NCBI GenBank assembly: GCA_002451085.1
Contig: DKBE01000041.1
Coordinates: 19,319 to 37,636, forward strand
Length of the DNA stretch: 18,318 nucleotides
Direction of reading: 5' to 3'
DNA from: Proteobacteria bacterium UBA6908
GTDB taxonomy: Bacteria > Pseudomonadota > Gammaproteobacteria > Acidiferrobacterales > UBA6901
The notes beneath the pieces were generated by a model, which saw nothing but the letters and a program-made list of their open reading frames with translations, was not told where the DNA came from and ran no database searches. Positions within the stretch are counted from its first letter, which is position 1; the number at the start of each line of letters is the position of its first letter. Both the position numbers and the translations under genes were made by a program. Below are positions 1-7,500 of this stretch, one piece after another.

Positions 1-299
1 TAGCGCATGGAAAAATCCTGCGCCATGCGCACCAGCGCATCGTAGGTGGCGGTGTCGCCGTGCGGATGGAACTTGCCGAGCACTTCACCGACGATGCGCG
101 CGCACTTCACATACGGCCGGTTCCAAACATTATTGACCTGATGCTGGGCATAGAGGATGCGGCGATGCACCGGTTTCAGCCCGTCGCGCACGTCCGGCAG
201 CGCCCGACCAACAATCACGCTCATGGCGTAATCGAGGTACGACTGGCGCATCTCCTGCTCAAGATTGACGGGGATGGTTTCTTTTGCGAACTGTTCCAT
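1..299 (-). CDS. gyrA: DNA gyrase subunit A, N-terminal part (partial at window edge)
   Basis: GyrA is the breakage-reunion subunit of the type II topoisomerase that introduces negative supercoils; it works in the cytoplasm as A2B2 with GyrB. The 99 visible codons begin [17 protein letters not shown] and contain the hallmark [21 protein letters not shown] and [10 protein letters not shown], followed by [20 protein letters not shown], the quinolone-resistance region. Numbering coincides with E. coli GyrA: position 83 is Thr and position 87 is Asp. The catalytic tyrosine lies beyond the window. ATG at 299 is the only usable start: the frame is open upstream to a TAA at 345-347 but contains no ATG or GTG in a plausible position. 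The ribosome binding site is weak. mtnA lies upstream on the same strand, as in Pseudomonas (recalled), so read-through from mtnA is possible. Identification is secure. Confidence 0.97.
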   Translation of the reverse strand, partial: MEQFAKETIPVNLEQEMRQSYLDYAMSVIVGRALPDVRDGLKPVHRRILYAQHQVNNVWNRPYVKCARIVGEVLGKFHPHGDTATYDALVRMAQDFSMR

Positions 300-346
300 G
301 TGCTGCGCGGTGGCCGGATGCGAAAATTGTATGTAACTTACTGATT

Positions 347-374
347 ATTATCGTTTATAAGTTGGCGTCGGCAA
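347..374 (-). promoter_or_regulatory. Candidate sigma-70 promoter for gyrA
   Basis: In the 159-base gap between mtnA and gyrA, read on the minus strand, TTGCCG (374-369) and GATAAT (352-347) are separated by 16 bases. This would start transcription roughly 40 bases before the gyrA ATG. The local region is AT-rich compared with its surroundings. A second -10-like TAAAAT lies further upstream at about 404-409 without a good -35. This is inferred from sequence match only. Confidence 0.35.
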
Positions 375-448
375 CAAGCCCGGCTACCTTTAAGAAAGGC
401 GCATTTTAGCATGGGCAGTCCCAGTTCTGCACACGAATATCGGCTTGC

Positions 449-468
449 AAAAAAGGGCTCAGCCACCC
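449..468 (-). terminator. Weak terminator-like hairpin at the end of mtnA
   Basis: On the minus strand the last codons and stop of mtnA read GGGTGGCTGAGCCC and are followed directly by six T residues (449-454 as A on the plus strand). The stem is only three to four base pairs including a G-T pair, so termination would be partial at best. It could separate mtnA from gyrA transcription. Confidence 0.3.
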
Positions 469-1523
469 ATCAGGATGGCCATTTTGGTCGAGTCCGGTTT
501 CAGCACCACACCCCGTTCAGTGACGATGGCGTCAATCAGTTCGGCCGGGGTCACATCAAATGCCGGGTTCCAGGCATGCGCGCCCTCGGGCGCGATACGG
601 GAACCACCGGCAGTCAGCACCTCGGATTCGGTGCGCTGCTCAATCGGAATGTGCGCCCCGTCCCGCGTGGCCATGTCCACGGTGCTGGTCGGCGCCACCA
701 CCATGAATTTCACGCCGTGATGCCGGGCCGTGATGGCCGCAGTGTAGGTACCGATTTTGTTGGCGGTGTCACCGTTGGCCGCAATGCGATCAGCACCGAC
801 GATTACCCACTGCACGCGCCCTTGCTTCATGAGCAGTGCAGAGGCCGAATCGGCCAGCAATGTGACCGGTATACCTTCCTCGACCATCTCCCATGCCGTC
901 AGGCGTGCACCCTGCAGCCACGGCCGGGTCTCGTCGGCATACACGGCAGTGATCCGCCGGGCAGCATAGGCGGCCCGAACGACGCCGAGTGCGGTGCCAT
1001 AACCGCCGGTGGCCAGCGCTCCGGTATTGCAATGGGTCAGCACACCGCTGCCGGTTTCAATCAGCGCCGCACCCAGCTCGCCCATTCGGTGGTTGGCGGC
1101 AATGTCTTCGGTATGAATTCGACTGGCTTCGGCCAGTAGCGCCGGCACCGGATCACCGGTGAGCCCGGCCGTGAACGTGCGCATGCGCTCGACAGCCCAG
1201 CGCAGATTCACTGCGGTAGGTCGCGCCTCCGCGAGCATGGCCAGATCGGGTTCCAGCAACTTGCGCCAGTGTGCGGCGTTCTCGGCGTACCGGGCACCGG
1301 CCGCCAGCACCACGGCGTAGGCGGCGGTAATGCCGATCGCCGGCGCGCCGCGCACCACCATTTCGCGAATGGCGCGAACCGCTTCCGGCAGGGTCTGGAT
1401 CATCAGGTGCTCAGTGTGTTCCGGCAGGCGTCGCTGATCGATCAACCGGATTCGGTAATCAGTCCACTCAACGGCCCGAATTCGGTCGTAGGGAATGGCG
1501 GACGGGGAATGAGCTTCGGTCAT
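459..1523 (-). CDS. mtnA: S-methyl-5-thioribose-1-phosphate isomerase
   Basis: MtnA converts 5-methylthioribose-1-phosphate to 5-methylthioribulose-1-phosphate in the methionine salvage pathway (cytoplasmic, aldose-ketose isomerase related to eIF2B subunits). The 354-residue length is normal. Visible signatures are VVRGAPAIG (56-64), [10 protein letters not shown] (163-172) with the presumed catalytic Cys165, [17 protein letters not shown] (196-212), [19 protein letters not shown] (242-260) with the presumed catalytic Asp245, and NPAFDVTP (319-326). The ATG at 1523 has no strong Shine-Dalgarno sequence; no better in-frame start is apparent. The gene stands head to head with the MTA deaminase (105-base gap), which acts earlier in the same salvage route, and lies upstream of gyrA on the same strand. 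I see no other mtn genes in the window. Family assignment is secure. Confidence 0.96.
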   Translation of the reverse strand: MTEAHSPSAIPYDRIRAVEWTDYRIRLIDQRRLPEHTEHLMIQTLPEAVRAIREMVVRGAPAIGITAAYAVVLAAGARYAENAAHWRKLLEPDLAMLAEARPTAVNLRWAVERMRTFTAGLTGDPVPALLAEASRIHTEDIAANHRMGELGAALIETGSGVLTHCNTGALATGGYGTALGVVRAAYAARRITAVYADETRPWLQGARLTAWEMVEEGIPVTLLADSASALLMKQGRVQWVIVGADRIAANGDTANKIGTYTAAITARHHGVKFMVVAPTSTVDMATRDGAHIPIEQRTESEVLTAGGSRIAPEGAHAWNPAFDVTPAELIDAIVTERGVVLKPDSTKMAILMGG

Positions 1524-1628
1524 GTTGGCATCCGGTCAGGCATCGTGGCGGCAAAAACTACCACAGCCACCCCTCGCCTGCACCGTCGAAATCCATTATC
1601 GTGTCGCCACCATGTGTCGCTGCAGCAT

Positions 1629-2957
1629 ATGACCACCGCACAACCTGTTGATACCTTAATCCATGCCCGCTGGATCATCCCGGTCGAACCGGATGACACA
1701 GTTCTCGAGCATCACAGCATTGCCATCCAGAACGGCCGGATCCACGACATCCTGCCCAGTCAGACGGCACGAACGCGATACCGCAGCGCGAATGAACACA
1801 CGTTAACCACGCATGTACTGATTCCCGGGCTGATCAACGCCCACACCCACGCCGCCATGACGCTGTTCCGGGGGCTGGCCGACGACCTGCCCCTCATGGA
1901 CTGGCTGCAGCACCACATCTGGCCGGCCGAGGCAAAGTGGGTCAGTCCGGAATTCGTACGCGACGGCACCATGCTGGCGGTCGCGGAAATGCTGCGCGGC
2001 GGCACGACCTGCTTCAACGATATGTATTTCTTTCCCGAGGCCACAGCCCTGGTCGCGCGGGATCTGGGTATCCGTGCGGTAATCGGACTTATCGTGCTGG
2101 ATTTTCCGACCGCCTATGCCCAGTCTCCCGATGAGTATCTGGACAAGGGTCTGCGGTTGCACGATGCCTGGCGGCACGAACCCCTGATCACGACAGCATT
2201 CGCACCGCATGCCCCGTACAGTGTGTCCGATACCCCACTGCGCCATCTCCGTACGCTCAACAACGAACTCAATCTGCCCTTGCACATGCATGTGCACGAA
2301 ACCGCCCATGAAGTCGAGGAACAGAAGTCGCGCACCGGGCAGCGACCGCTGGCGCGCCTGGATGCGCTCGATCTCGTTGACCCGGCCTTCGTGGCCGTGC
2401 ACATGACCCAGCTGACTGACCTCGAGATTGCCCGCCTCGCCGAGCTGCGCGCCAACGTGGTGCACTGCCCGGAATCGAACCTCAAGCTGGCGAGCGGATT
2501 TTGTCCGGTACACAAGCTGCTGAGCGCCGGCATCAATGTGGCACTCGGCACCGACGGGGCGGCCAGCAACAATGACCTGGACATGCTGGGGGAAATGCGT
2601 ACCGCGGCTCTGCTGGCCAAGGCGGTCAGTGGCGAAGCCACGGCCCTGCCGGCACACACCGCGCTACGCATGGCAACCCTCAATGGCGCGCGTGCGCTGG
2701 GTCTGGATGCCGAAACCGGCTCGCTACAGCCCGGCAAGGCTGCTGATCTGGTGGCCGTGGACCTGTCGACACTGGCCAGCCAGCCGGTTTTTCATCCGGC
2801 CTCCCAACTTGTTTACACCGCCACCCGGGACCAGGTGTCCGATGTCTGGGTCCAGGGCCATCCACGAGTACGAAACAGCCGATTGATCGATATCGACCCC
2901 GCCGGCCTCCTGCAAAAAGTGACTGCCTGGCGCGAACGGCTGGCTGAACGCGCCTGA
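1629..2957 (+). CDS. mtaD: 5'-methylthioadenosine / S-adenosylhomocysteine deaminase
   Basis: A 442-residue amidohydrolase of the MtaD/TrzA group; family members deaminate 5'-methylthioadenosine or S-adenosylhomocysteine to the inosine derivative. Metal and catalytic residues of the TIM-barrel amidohydrolase fold are visible: H72 and H74 in INAHTHAAM, H221 and the proton-shuttle E224 in HMHVHET, H258 in AVHMTQL, H279 in VVHCPESNLKL and D309 in GTDGAASNN. The C-terminal GSLQPGKAADLV returns to the beta-sandwich domain. The frame is open for 120 codons further upstream, but that stretch overlaps mtnA antisense and has no homology, so I take ATG 1629, which begins MTTAQPVDTLIHARWIIPV as expected for the family. 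It is divergent from mtnA. In Pseudomonas aeruginosa the homologous deaminase works with methylthioinosine phosphorylase to feed MtnA. Exact substrate preference here is inferred. Confidence 0.9.
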   Translation: MTTAQPVDTLIHARWIIPVEPDDTVLEHHSIAIQNGRIHDILPSQTARTRYRSANEHTLTTHVLIPGLINAHTHAAMTLFRGLADDLPLMDWLQHHIWPAEAKWVSPEFVRDGTMLAVAEMLRGGTTCFNDMYFFPEATALVARDLGIRAVIGLIVLDFPTAYAQSPDEYLDKGLRLHDAWRHEPLITTAFAPHAPYSVSDTPLRHLRTLNNELNLPLHMHVHETAHEVEEQKSRTGQRPLARLDALDLVDPAFVAVHMTQLTDLEIARLAELRANVVHCPESNLKLASGFCPVHKLLSAGINVALGTDGAASNNDLDMLGEMRTAALLAKAVSGEATALPAHTALRMATLNGARALGLDAETGSLQPGKAADLVAVDLSTLASQPVFHPASQLVYTATRDQVSDVWVQGHPRVRNSRLIDIDPAGLLQKVTAWRERLAERA

Positions 2958-3061
2958 TCACAGCCCCACCCGTCTGCCCCGACCTGCCCGACCTCAGACG
3001 TCTATAGTCTAAGTAACTTCAAGCCGACAGGGGTGCCTGACGGCGCCCTGAGATTTCGCGC

Positions 3062-6049
3062 ATGCGTCAGCCAGATTCACCAGAGACCCGCTCCTCGCCG
3101 GGGCTGCCTCAGACGGCCGAGCCGGCAGATCGCCCCTCTCTGTGGCATTCCGGTTTGGGCAGTATTCGTGGTCGCATGCGCGCGGCCATTGTCGTTTTCG
3201 CCCTGATCATGCTGCTCATTTCGCTGACGGCCCAATGGCACGTTGATCAGAGCGCAGACACTGGTGCATTGGCGCCGAACGATCGCCTCGAACTGCGCCA
3301 GATTCTTTTCAAAATCGGCTCCGACCTATGGTCTGCCGAAACTTCATTGCAAGGTTACCTGCTCAATCCGGGCGCCGAAGGCCGTGATGCCACACAGGCC
3401 GCCCTGACTGAAATCCAGAAAGACATTGATGCGCTGTCGGCCATCAACTGGACCGAGGCAACATCCCGGCGGGAACGAACGCTCACCGAGATGCGAGAGG
3501 AGCTGGACTCTCTGCAACAGCAAATCACAAAAGTAATGGCCATCCGTGTCGACGCCAGCAAACTCTATCCGGCACTGAGTGAGCTCATAGCCCAGACCCT
3601 GCCGTTGACCATGGAATTCAGGGATTATTCCGGTCAGGCCATGCAGGACAGCCTCGATCATTGGGAACTCAGCGGACAGCCGGAAATCTATCGCCGGTTT
3701 GGTGAGGCCCGCTATCACTGGGTGGTGATCTCAGGCAATTTCCGCGCCTACATCATGGCGCATCTGGGCATTCTGGTGGGCGATACCCCATCCAACCTGA
3801 AGCAACTGCGCGCACTGATTTCGGATTCGCTGAACACCGTGAATGTCGAACTGGTGAAGCTGAACGAGCTTTCTCGGCGCGGGCAATTGCAGCTGGTGCA
3901 AGACGATGCCCTCGTCAACATGGTGCGCATCCTTCGTGATTGGCGGCAATTCTTCCTGCATGCCGACTCTATTTATACCGCCCGCGATTGGCGTTCGGAC
4001 GTGCCTCTATTAAGGGATGAAGTCGGGCCCCGCTTCCACCGACTCTGGCGATCAACGGAAATGCTACAGGCGGATCTGGAGCAAATGTCGGAACACAAAG
4101 CCGACGCCATGACGTCCGTCAGTGACCGTCTTTCGCGGATCATCTGGATGATCACAGCCGCCGTCATTGGCCTGACCTTGCTGGGATACGGCATCTTTGA
4201 GCGCGCAGTCAGGCGGCCAATTCGTGACGTGGCGCAGGCCTTGAAAGACGAATCGCTTGGCCAGGGCACGAGCACGCTGCGCAAAACCGACATGGTCGAA
4301 ACCCGCGACCTGATCGAGGCCTTCGATTACATGCGTCAGCAAGTGGCGTCACGCCAGCAACGGCTGGAATCGATCCTGCATAACGCCGCGGAAGGCATTC
4401 TCACGTTTGACGACCGTGGCCAGATTGAAACCAGCAATCCGGCCGCGCAACGCTTGTTCGGGTGGGACACCCTGCCGTCCTCCGGGTTATACATCCAAGA
4501 GATCCTGGCCCCGCGACAGGAGCAGGACGCCGAGGAATACATTTTTACATTGCGGCAGTTGCAGTTTGACGGGCTTACCGGCAAGACCGGTGAAATCACC
4601 GCCGTGCATTCCAAGGGTTGGGTCTTCCCGCTGTCGATCAAGATCAGCCCGGTGCAACTCCGCGACCGGCGCCTCTATACGGCGTTGGTCGAAGACATCA
4701 GCGAGCGCCGTGCACTGATGGCACATTTGCGCGCCGCGGCCGAGCACGACGGACTGACCGGCCTGCACAACCGTAACTACTTCACACACGAACTGGAGCG
4801 TGTGGTCGAACGGGTCAACCGCTCCAACCAGCATTGCGCCCTGCTGTACATCGACCTGGACAATTTCAAGTACATCAACGACACGCTCGGCCATGCCGCC
4901 GGAGACCGCCTGCTGATCGAAACCAGCGAGATTCTCGGCAACCGGGTCCGTGGCGGAGATCTGCTGTGCCGGCTCGGCGGTGATGAATTCACCGTATTGC
5001 TTTACGACACCCGGCCCGAGGAAATTCAGGCCATCACCGAATCCTTCCGGTCTGCCCTGGCCGAGCACCATTTCTGGTACGGGGCGGAACAGCTGGACAT
5101 GAGCTGCTCGATCGGCGCCGCCATGATCCATGCCGGCACACGGACCGCCGAAGAAGTGCTGTCACGTGCGGATTTCGCCTGTCACATGGCCAAGCGTCAG
5201 GGCCGGAATTGCGTGCATGTCTTCGAAGACCGCGATGTGGCCAACGTGGCGATGATCAGTCAGGACATGGGCTGGTCGCGGCGCATCCGCGATGCTATCG
5301 AGAATGATCGCTTCGTACTGGTAATCCAGCCTATCCAGGAAACCCGGCACCGGAGCGTCACCTTGCACGAAGTGCTGGTGCGCATCCGTGACGATGTTGG
5401 CGGCACGATCATGCCGAGCGGCTTCCTGCCGGTCGCGGAACGATTCGGCCTGGCCGCCGAGATCGATCGCTGGGTCATTCAACACTCGATTGTGGCTTTG
5501 GCCGCAATCCGCCGGCATGAACCGCACTGGCGCTTTGCGATCAACCTGTCCGGCGCCTCACTGGGCGACAAGGATCTGGCCAATATGATTCGCCAGAAAC
5601 TCGAGGCCAGTGATCTGGAGCCCTCGGCACTGACCTTCGAGATCACCGAAACCATGGCCATCGCCGACATCGACAAAGCCGAACGGCTGTTGAGTCAGAT
5701 CAAGGAAATCGGCTGCGCCACGGCACTTGATGATTTTGGCAGCGGCATGTCTTCGTTTGCCTACCTGCGGGACCTGCCGGTGGATTACGTCAAAATCGAC
5801 GGCCGCTTTGTCAGCAAGATGGCACACGATCCCGTCGATGAGGCAATGGTGCGGGCGATGAACGACATTGCGCATGCACTGGGCAAGCAGACGGTGGCCG
5901 AGTATGTCGAAAACGAGGCCATCCTGACCAAACTCGTGGACCTGCAGGTGGATTTCCTGCAGGGATACCATATCGGTCGACCGGTGCCGTTAACGGTGCC
6001 GAAAACGCCACGCCACAGCAACGAGCCGCTGCAACCGCGCCTGCATTGA
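3062..6049 (+). CDS. Membrane-bound PAS-GGDEF-EAL protein (c-di-GMP synthesis/degradation)
   Basis: A 995-residue inner-membrane c-di-GMP enzyme. Order: Pro-rich cytoplasmic tail; transmembrane helix about 41-58; mostly helical sensor region 62-356 facing the periplasm; second transmembrane helix about 360-378; HAMP-like linker 380-430; PAS domain about 432-545 (AAEGILTFD, ETSNPAAQRLFGW); GGDEF domain about 560-722 with intact GGDEF (639-643) and an RxxD inhibitory site R630-G-G-D633 exactly five residues before it; EAL domain about 738-975. In the EAL domain the signature is EVL (770-772), while N828, E860, D890/D891 (DDFGSG), K911, E947 and Q967 are all present. Both halves therefore look catalytically competent. 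Its ligand is unknown. It separates the MTA deaminase from ubiG, which are neighbours in Pseudomonas (recalled). The start ATG 3062 keeps the first membrane helix; Met39 is a less likely alternative. Confidence 0.9.
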   Translation: MRQPDSPETRSSPGLPQTAEPADRPSLWHSGLGSIRGRMRAAIVVFALIMLLISLTAQWHVDQSADTGALAPNDRLELRQILFKIGSDLWSAETSLQGYLLNPGAEGRDATQAALTEIQKDIDALSAINWTEATSRRERTLTEMREELDSLQQQITKVMAIRVDASKLYPALSELIAQTLPLTMEFRDYSGQAMQDSLDHWELSGQPEIYRRFGEARYHWVVISGNFRAYIMAHLGILVGDTPSNLKQLRALISDSLNTVNVELVKLNELSRRGQLQLVQDDALVNMVRILRDWRQFFLHADSIYTARDWRSDVPLLRDEVGPRFHRLWRSTEMLQADLEQMSEHKADAMTSVSDRLSRIIWMITAAVIGLTLLGYGIFERAVRRPIRDVAQALKDESLGQGTSTLRKTDMVETRDLIEAFDYMRQQVASRQQRLESILHNAAEGILTFDDRGQIETSNPAAQRLFGWDTLPSSGLYIQEILAPRQEQDAEEYIFTLRQLQFDGLTGKTGEITAVHSKGWVFPLSIKISPVQLRDRRLYTALVEDISERRALMAHLRAAAEHDGLTGLHNRNYFTHELERVVERVNRSNQHCALLYIDLDNFKYINDTLGHAAGDRLLIETSEILGNRVRGGDLLCRLGGDEFTVLLYDTRPEEIQAITESFRSALAEHHFWYGAEQLDMSCSIGAAMIHAGTRTAEEVLSRADFACHMAKRQGRNCVHVFEDRDVANVAMISQDMGWSRRIRDAIENDRFVLVIQPIQETRHRSVTLHEVLVRIRDDVGGTIMPSGFLPVAERFGLAAEIDRWVIQHSIVALAAIRRHEPHWRFAINLSGASLGDKDLANMIRQKLEASDLEPSALTFEITETMAIADIDKAERLLSQIKEIGCATALDDFGSGMSSFAYLRDLPVDYVKIDGRFVSKMAHDPVDEAMVRAMNDIAHALGKQTVAEYVENEAILTKLVDLQVDFLQGYHIGRPVPLTVPKTPRHSNEPLQPRLH

Positions 6050-6083
6050 TCGGTCGCCGGCTCCCCGCGATCGTGTCCGGCTG

Positions 6084-6092
6084 TGGCATAAT
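6084..6092 (+). promoter_or_regulatory. Extended -10 promoter candidate for ubiG
   Basis: TGGCATAAT matches an extended -10 element (TG, one base, then CATAAT, five of six to TATAAT) in the 79-base gap after the GGDEF-EAL gene. No clear -35 is present, as is usual for extended -10 promoters. It would give a short leader of about 30 bases before the ubiG GTG and probably drives ubiG-mupP-rmuC. Confidence 0.4.
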
Positions 6093-6128
6093 CCCCAGCT
6101 AGACAGTTGATGGATTTTCGATTGACCC

Positions 6129-6842
6129 GTGACTCACGCCCAGACCAACGTCGACCCGGACGAAATCGCCAAGTTTGAAAAACTGGCCGCCCGCTGGTGG
6201 GACCCGACCAGCGAATTCAAGCCGCTGCATGAGATCAATCCGCTGCGCCTGGCGTGGATCGACGCGCGGGCGAAACTCGCCGGCCAGCACGTGCTGGACG
6301 TCGGTTGTGGCGGTGGCATTCTCGCCGAGTCCATGGCGGCGCTCGGCGCCCGGGTCACCGGCATCGATCTCGGCGAGGCACCGCTGGCGGTGGCGCGCTT
6401 GCACCTGAAAGAAAGCGGACAGAACGTCGAGTATCGCAAGGTGGCAGCCGAAGCGCTGGCACACGAGCGGCCCGGCGCCTTCGATGTCGTCACCTGCCTC
6501 GAAATGCTGGAGCACGTGCCGGATCCGGCGGCCACCGTCGCGGCCTGCGCGCAGCTGGTGAAACCCGGTGGGCAGGTATTCTTCTCCACCATCAACCGCA
6601 ATCCGAAGTCATGGCTGTTTGCCATTGTCGGTGCCGAATACGTTCTGCGGTTACTGCCGCGCGGCACGCATGATTATATGAAGTTCATCCGGCCCTCGGA
6701 GCTGGAACGCTGGTGCCGGCATGCCGGCTTGCAGGTGCGCGAATTAACCGGCATGCATTACAACCCGCTCTCCCAACGCTACACTCTGGGAACGGGTGTG
6801 GACGTCAATTACCTGCTCCACGCCGAGCGCGTGGCCGACTGA
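6129..6842 (+). CDS. ubiG: Ubiquinone biosynthesis O-methyltransferase
   Basis: UbiG performs both O-methylations of ubiquinone synthesis, including the last step from 3-demethylubiquinone, using S-adenosylmethionine; it associates with the membrane. The 237 residues match the family closely: [19 protein letters not shown] (16-34), INPLR, SAM-binding [15 protein letters not shown] (56-70), acidic ID at 79-80, [11 protein letters not shown] (123-133), [14 protein letters not shown] (145-158), [16 protein letters not shown] and GVDVNYLLH near the end. The start is GTG at 6129: an in-frame TGA sits two codons upstream (6123-6125), so no longer version is possible, and a later ATG would delete the conserved N-terminus. 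mupP begins two bases after the stop, indicating one transcript and translational coupling. Confidence 0.97.
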   Translation: MTHAQTNVDPDEIAKFEKLAARWWDPTSEFKPLHEINPLRLAWIDARAKLAGQHVLDVGCGGGILAESMAALGARVTGIDLGEAPLAVARLHLKESGQNVEYRKVAAEALAHERPGAFDVVTCLEMLEHVPDPAATVAACAQLVKPGGQVFFSTINRNPKSWLFAIVGAEYVLRLLPRGTHDYMKFIRPSELERWCRHAGLQVRELTGMHYNPLSQRYTLGTGVDVNYLLHAERVAD

Positions 6843-6844
6843 TC

Positions 6845-7498
6845 ATGCCGATCCGCACAGTCCTGTTCGATCTCGACGGGACACTGGCCGACACCGCGCC
6901 CGATCTCGGCTTTGCACTGAACACCCTGCTCGCCGAACACAGTCTGCCCGCACTCCCCGATGCCACGATCCGCCCGGTGGCCTCGCATGGTGCGGCCGCA
7001 CTCATCGAACTGGGTTTCAGCATCGATCGTACCGATCCACGCTTTGCTCCATTGCGTGAACGCTTTCTCGACATCTACCGCAACAACCTCACACGCGAGA
7101 CCCACCTGTTTCCGGGCATGCCGGAACTGCTCGATGCCCTGCCGGTACGCGACATTAACTGGGGAATCGTCACCAACAAGCCGGCGTTCCTCACCGATCC
7201 CCTGGTCAGCGGCCTCGGCATTGCCGAGGATGCCGTGTGTGTGGTGAGTGGCGACACCACCACGAACCGCAAACCCCATCCCGAACCAATGCTGCATGCC
7301 TGCCGGCTCGCGGGCCGCCGCGCCGAGGAGTGCCTGTATGTCGGCGATGCACAACGCGACATCGAGGCCGGACGGGCCGCCGGGATGAAGACACTGGTCG
7401 CCCTGTTCGGCTACATTGGGGATCACGATCAACCGGAAACCTGGGGGGCCGATGGCATGATTCGCAAACCCTCCGACATTCTCGACTGGCTGGACTGA
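6845..7498 (+). CDS. mupP: HAD phosphatase, probably MurNAc-6-phosphate phosphatase MupP (or phosphoglycolate phosphatase)
   Basis: A 217-residue HAD-superfamily phosphatase. Motif I is VLFDLDGTLADTAPD with nucleophile D9 and general acid D11; motif II Thr110 is in WGIVTNKP; motif III Lys143 is in RKPHPEP; motif IV is VGDAQRD (D168, D172). The C-terminal GYI...WGADGMI pattern and the position directly after ubiG and before yciK (with genes inserted between) agree with MupP of Pseudomonas, which removes phosphate from N-acetylmuramic acid 6-phosphate in the peptidoglycan recycling bypass leading to UDP-MurNAc. Automatic annotation would likely say Gph, phosphoglycolate phosphatase, and sequence alone does not exclude it. 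Start ATG 6845 follows the ubiG stop by two bases; rmuC follows two bases after its own stop. Confidence 0.82.
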   Translation: MPIRTVLFDLDGTLADTAPDLGFALNTLLAEHSLPALPDATIRPVASHGAAALIELGFSIDRTDPRFAPLRERFLDIYRNNLTRETHLFPGMPELLDALPVRDINWGIVTNKPAFLTDPLVSGLGIAEDAVCVVSGDTTTNRKPHPEPMLHACRLAGRRAEECLYVGDAQRDIEAGRAAGMKTLVALFGYIGDHDQPETWGADGMIRKPSDILDWLD

Positions 7499-7500
7499 TC

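Noticed and set aside
411..1139. 242-codon open frame on the plus strand
   Set aside because: Antisense to mtnA; Gly/His/Arg-rich translation typical of shadow frames.
1269..1628. 120-codon N-terminal extension of the MTA deaminase frame
   Set aside because: It overlaps mtnA antisense, has no family similarity, and the family's N-terminus matches ATG 1629.
1803..2657. 284-codon open frame on the minus strand
   Set aside because: It lies wholly antisense to the MTA deaminase, whose family motifs are unambiguous, and its translation is low-complexity with no recognisable domain; an effect of high GC content.
2996..3010. AGACGTCT palindrome and TATAGT upstream of the GGDEF-EAL gene
   Set aside because: No -35 at usable spacing, and an eight-base palindrome alone is expected by chance; not enough to call a promoter.
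4487..5131. 214-codon open frame on the minus strand
   Set aside because: Antisense to the GGDEF region of a clear c-di-GMP protein.
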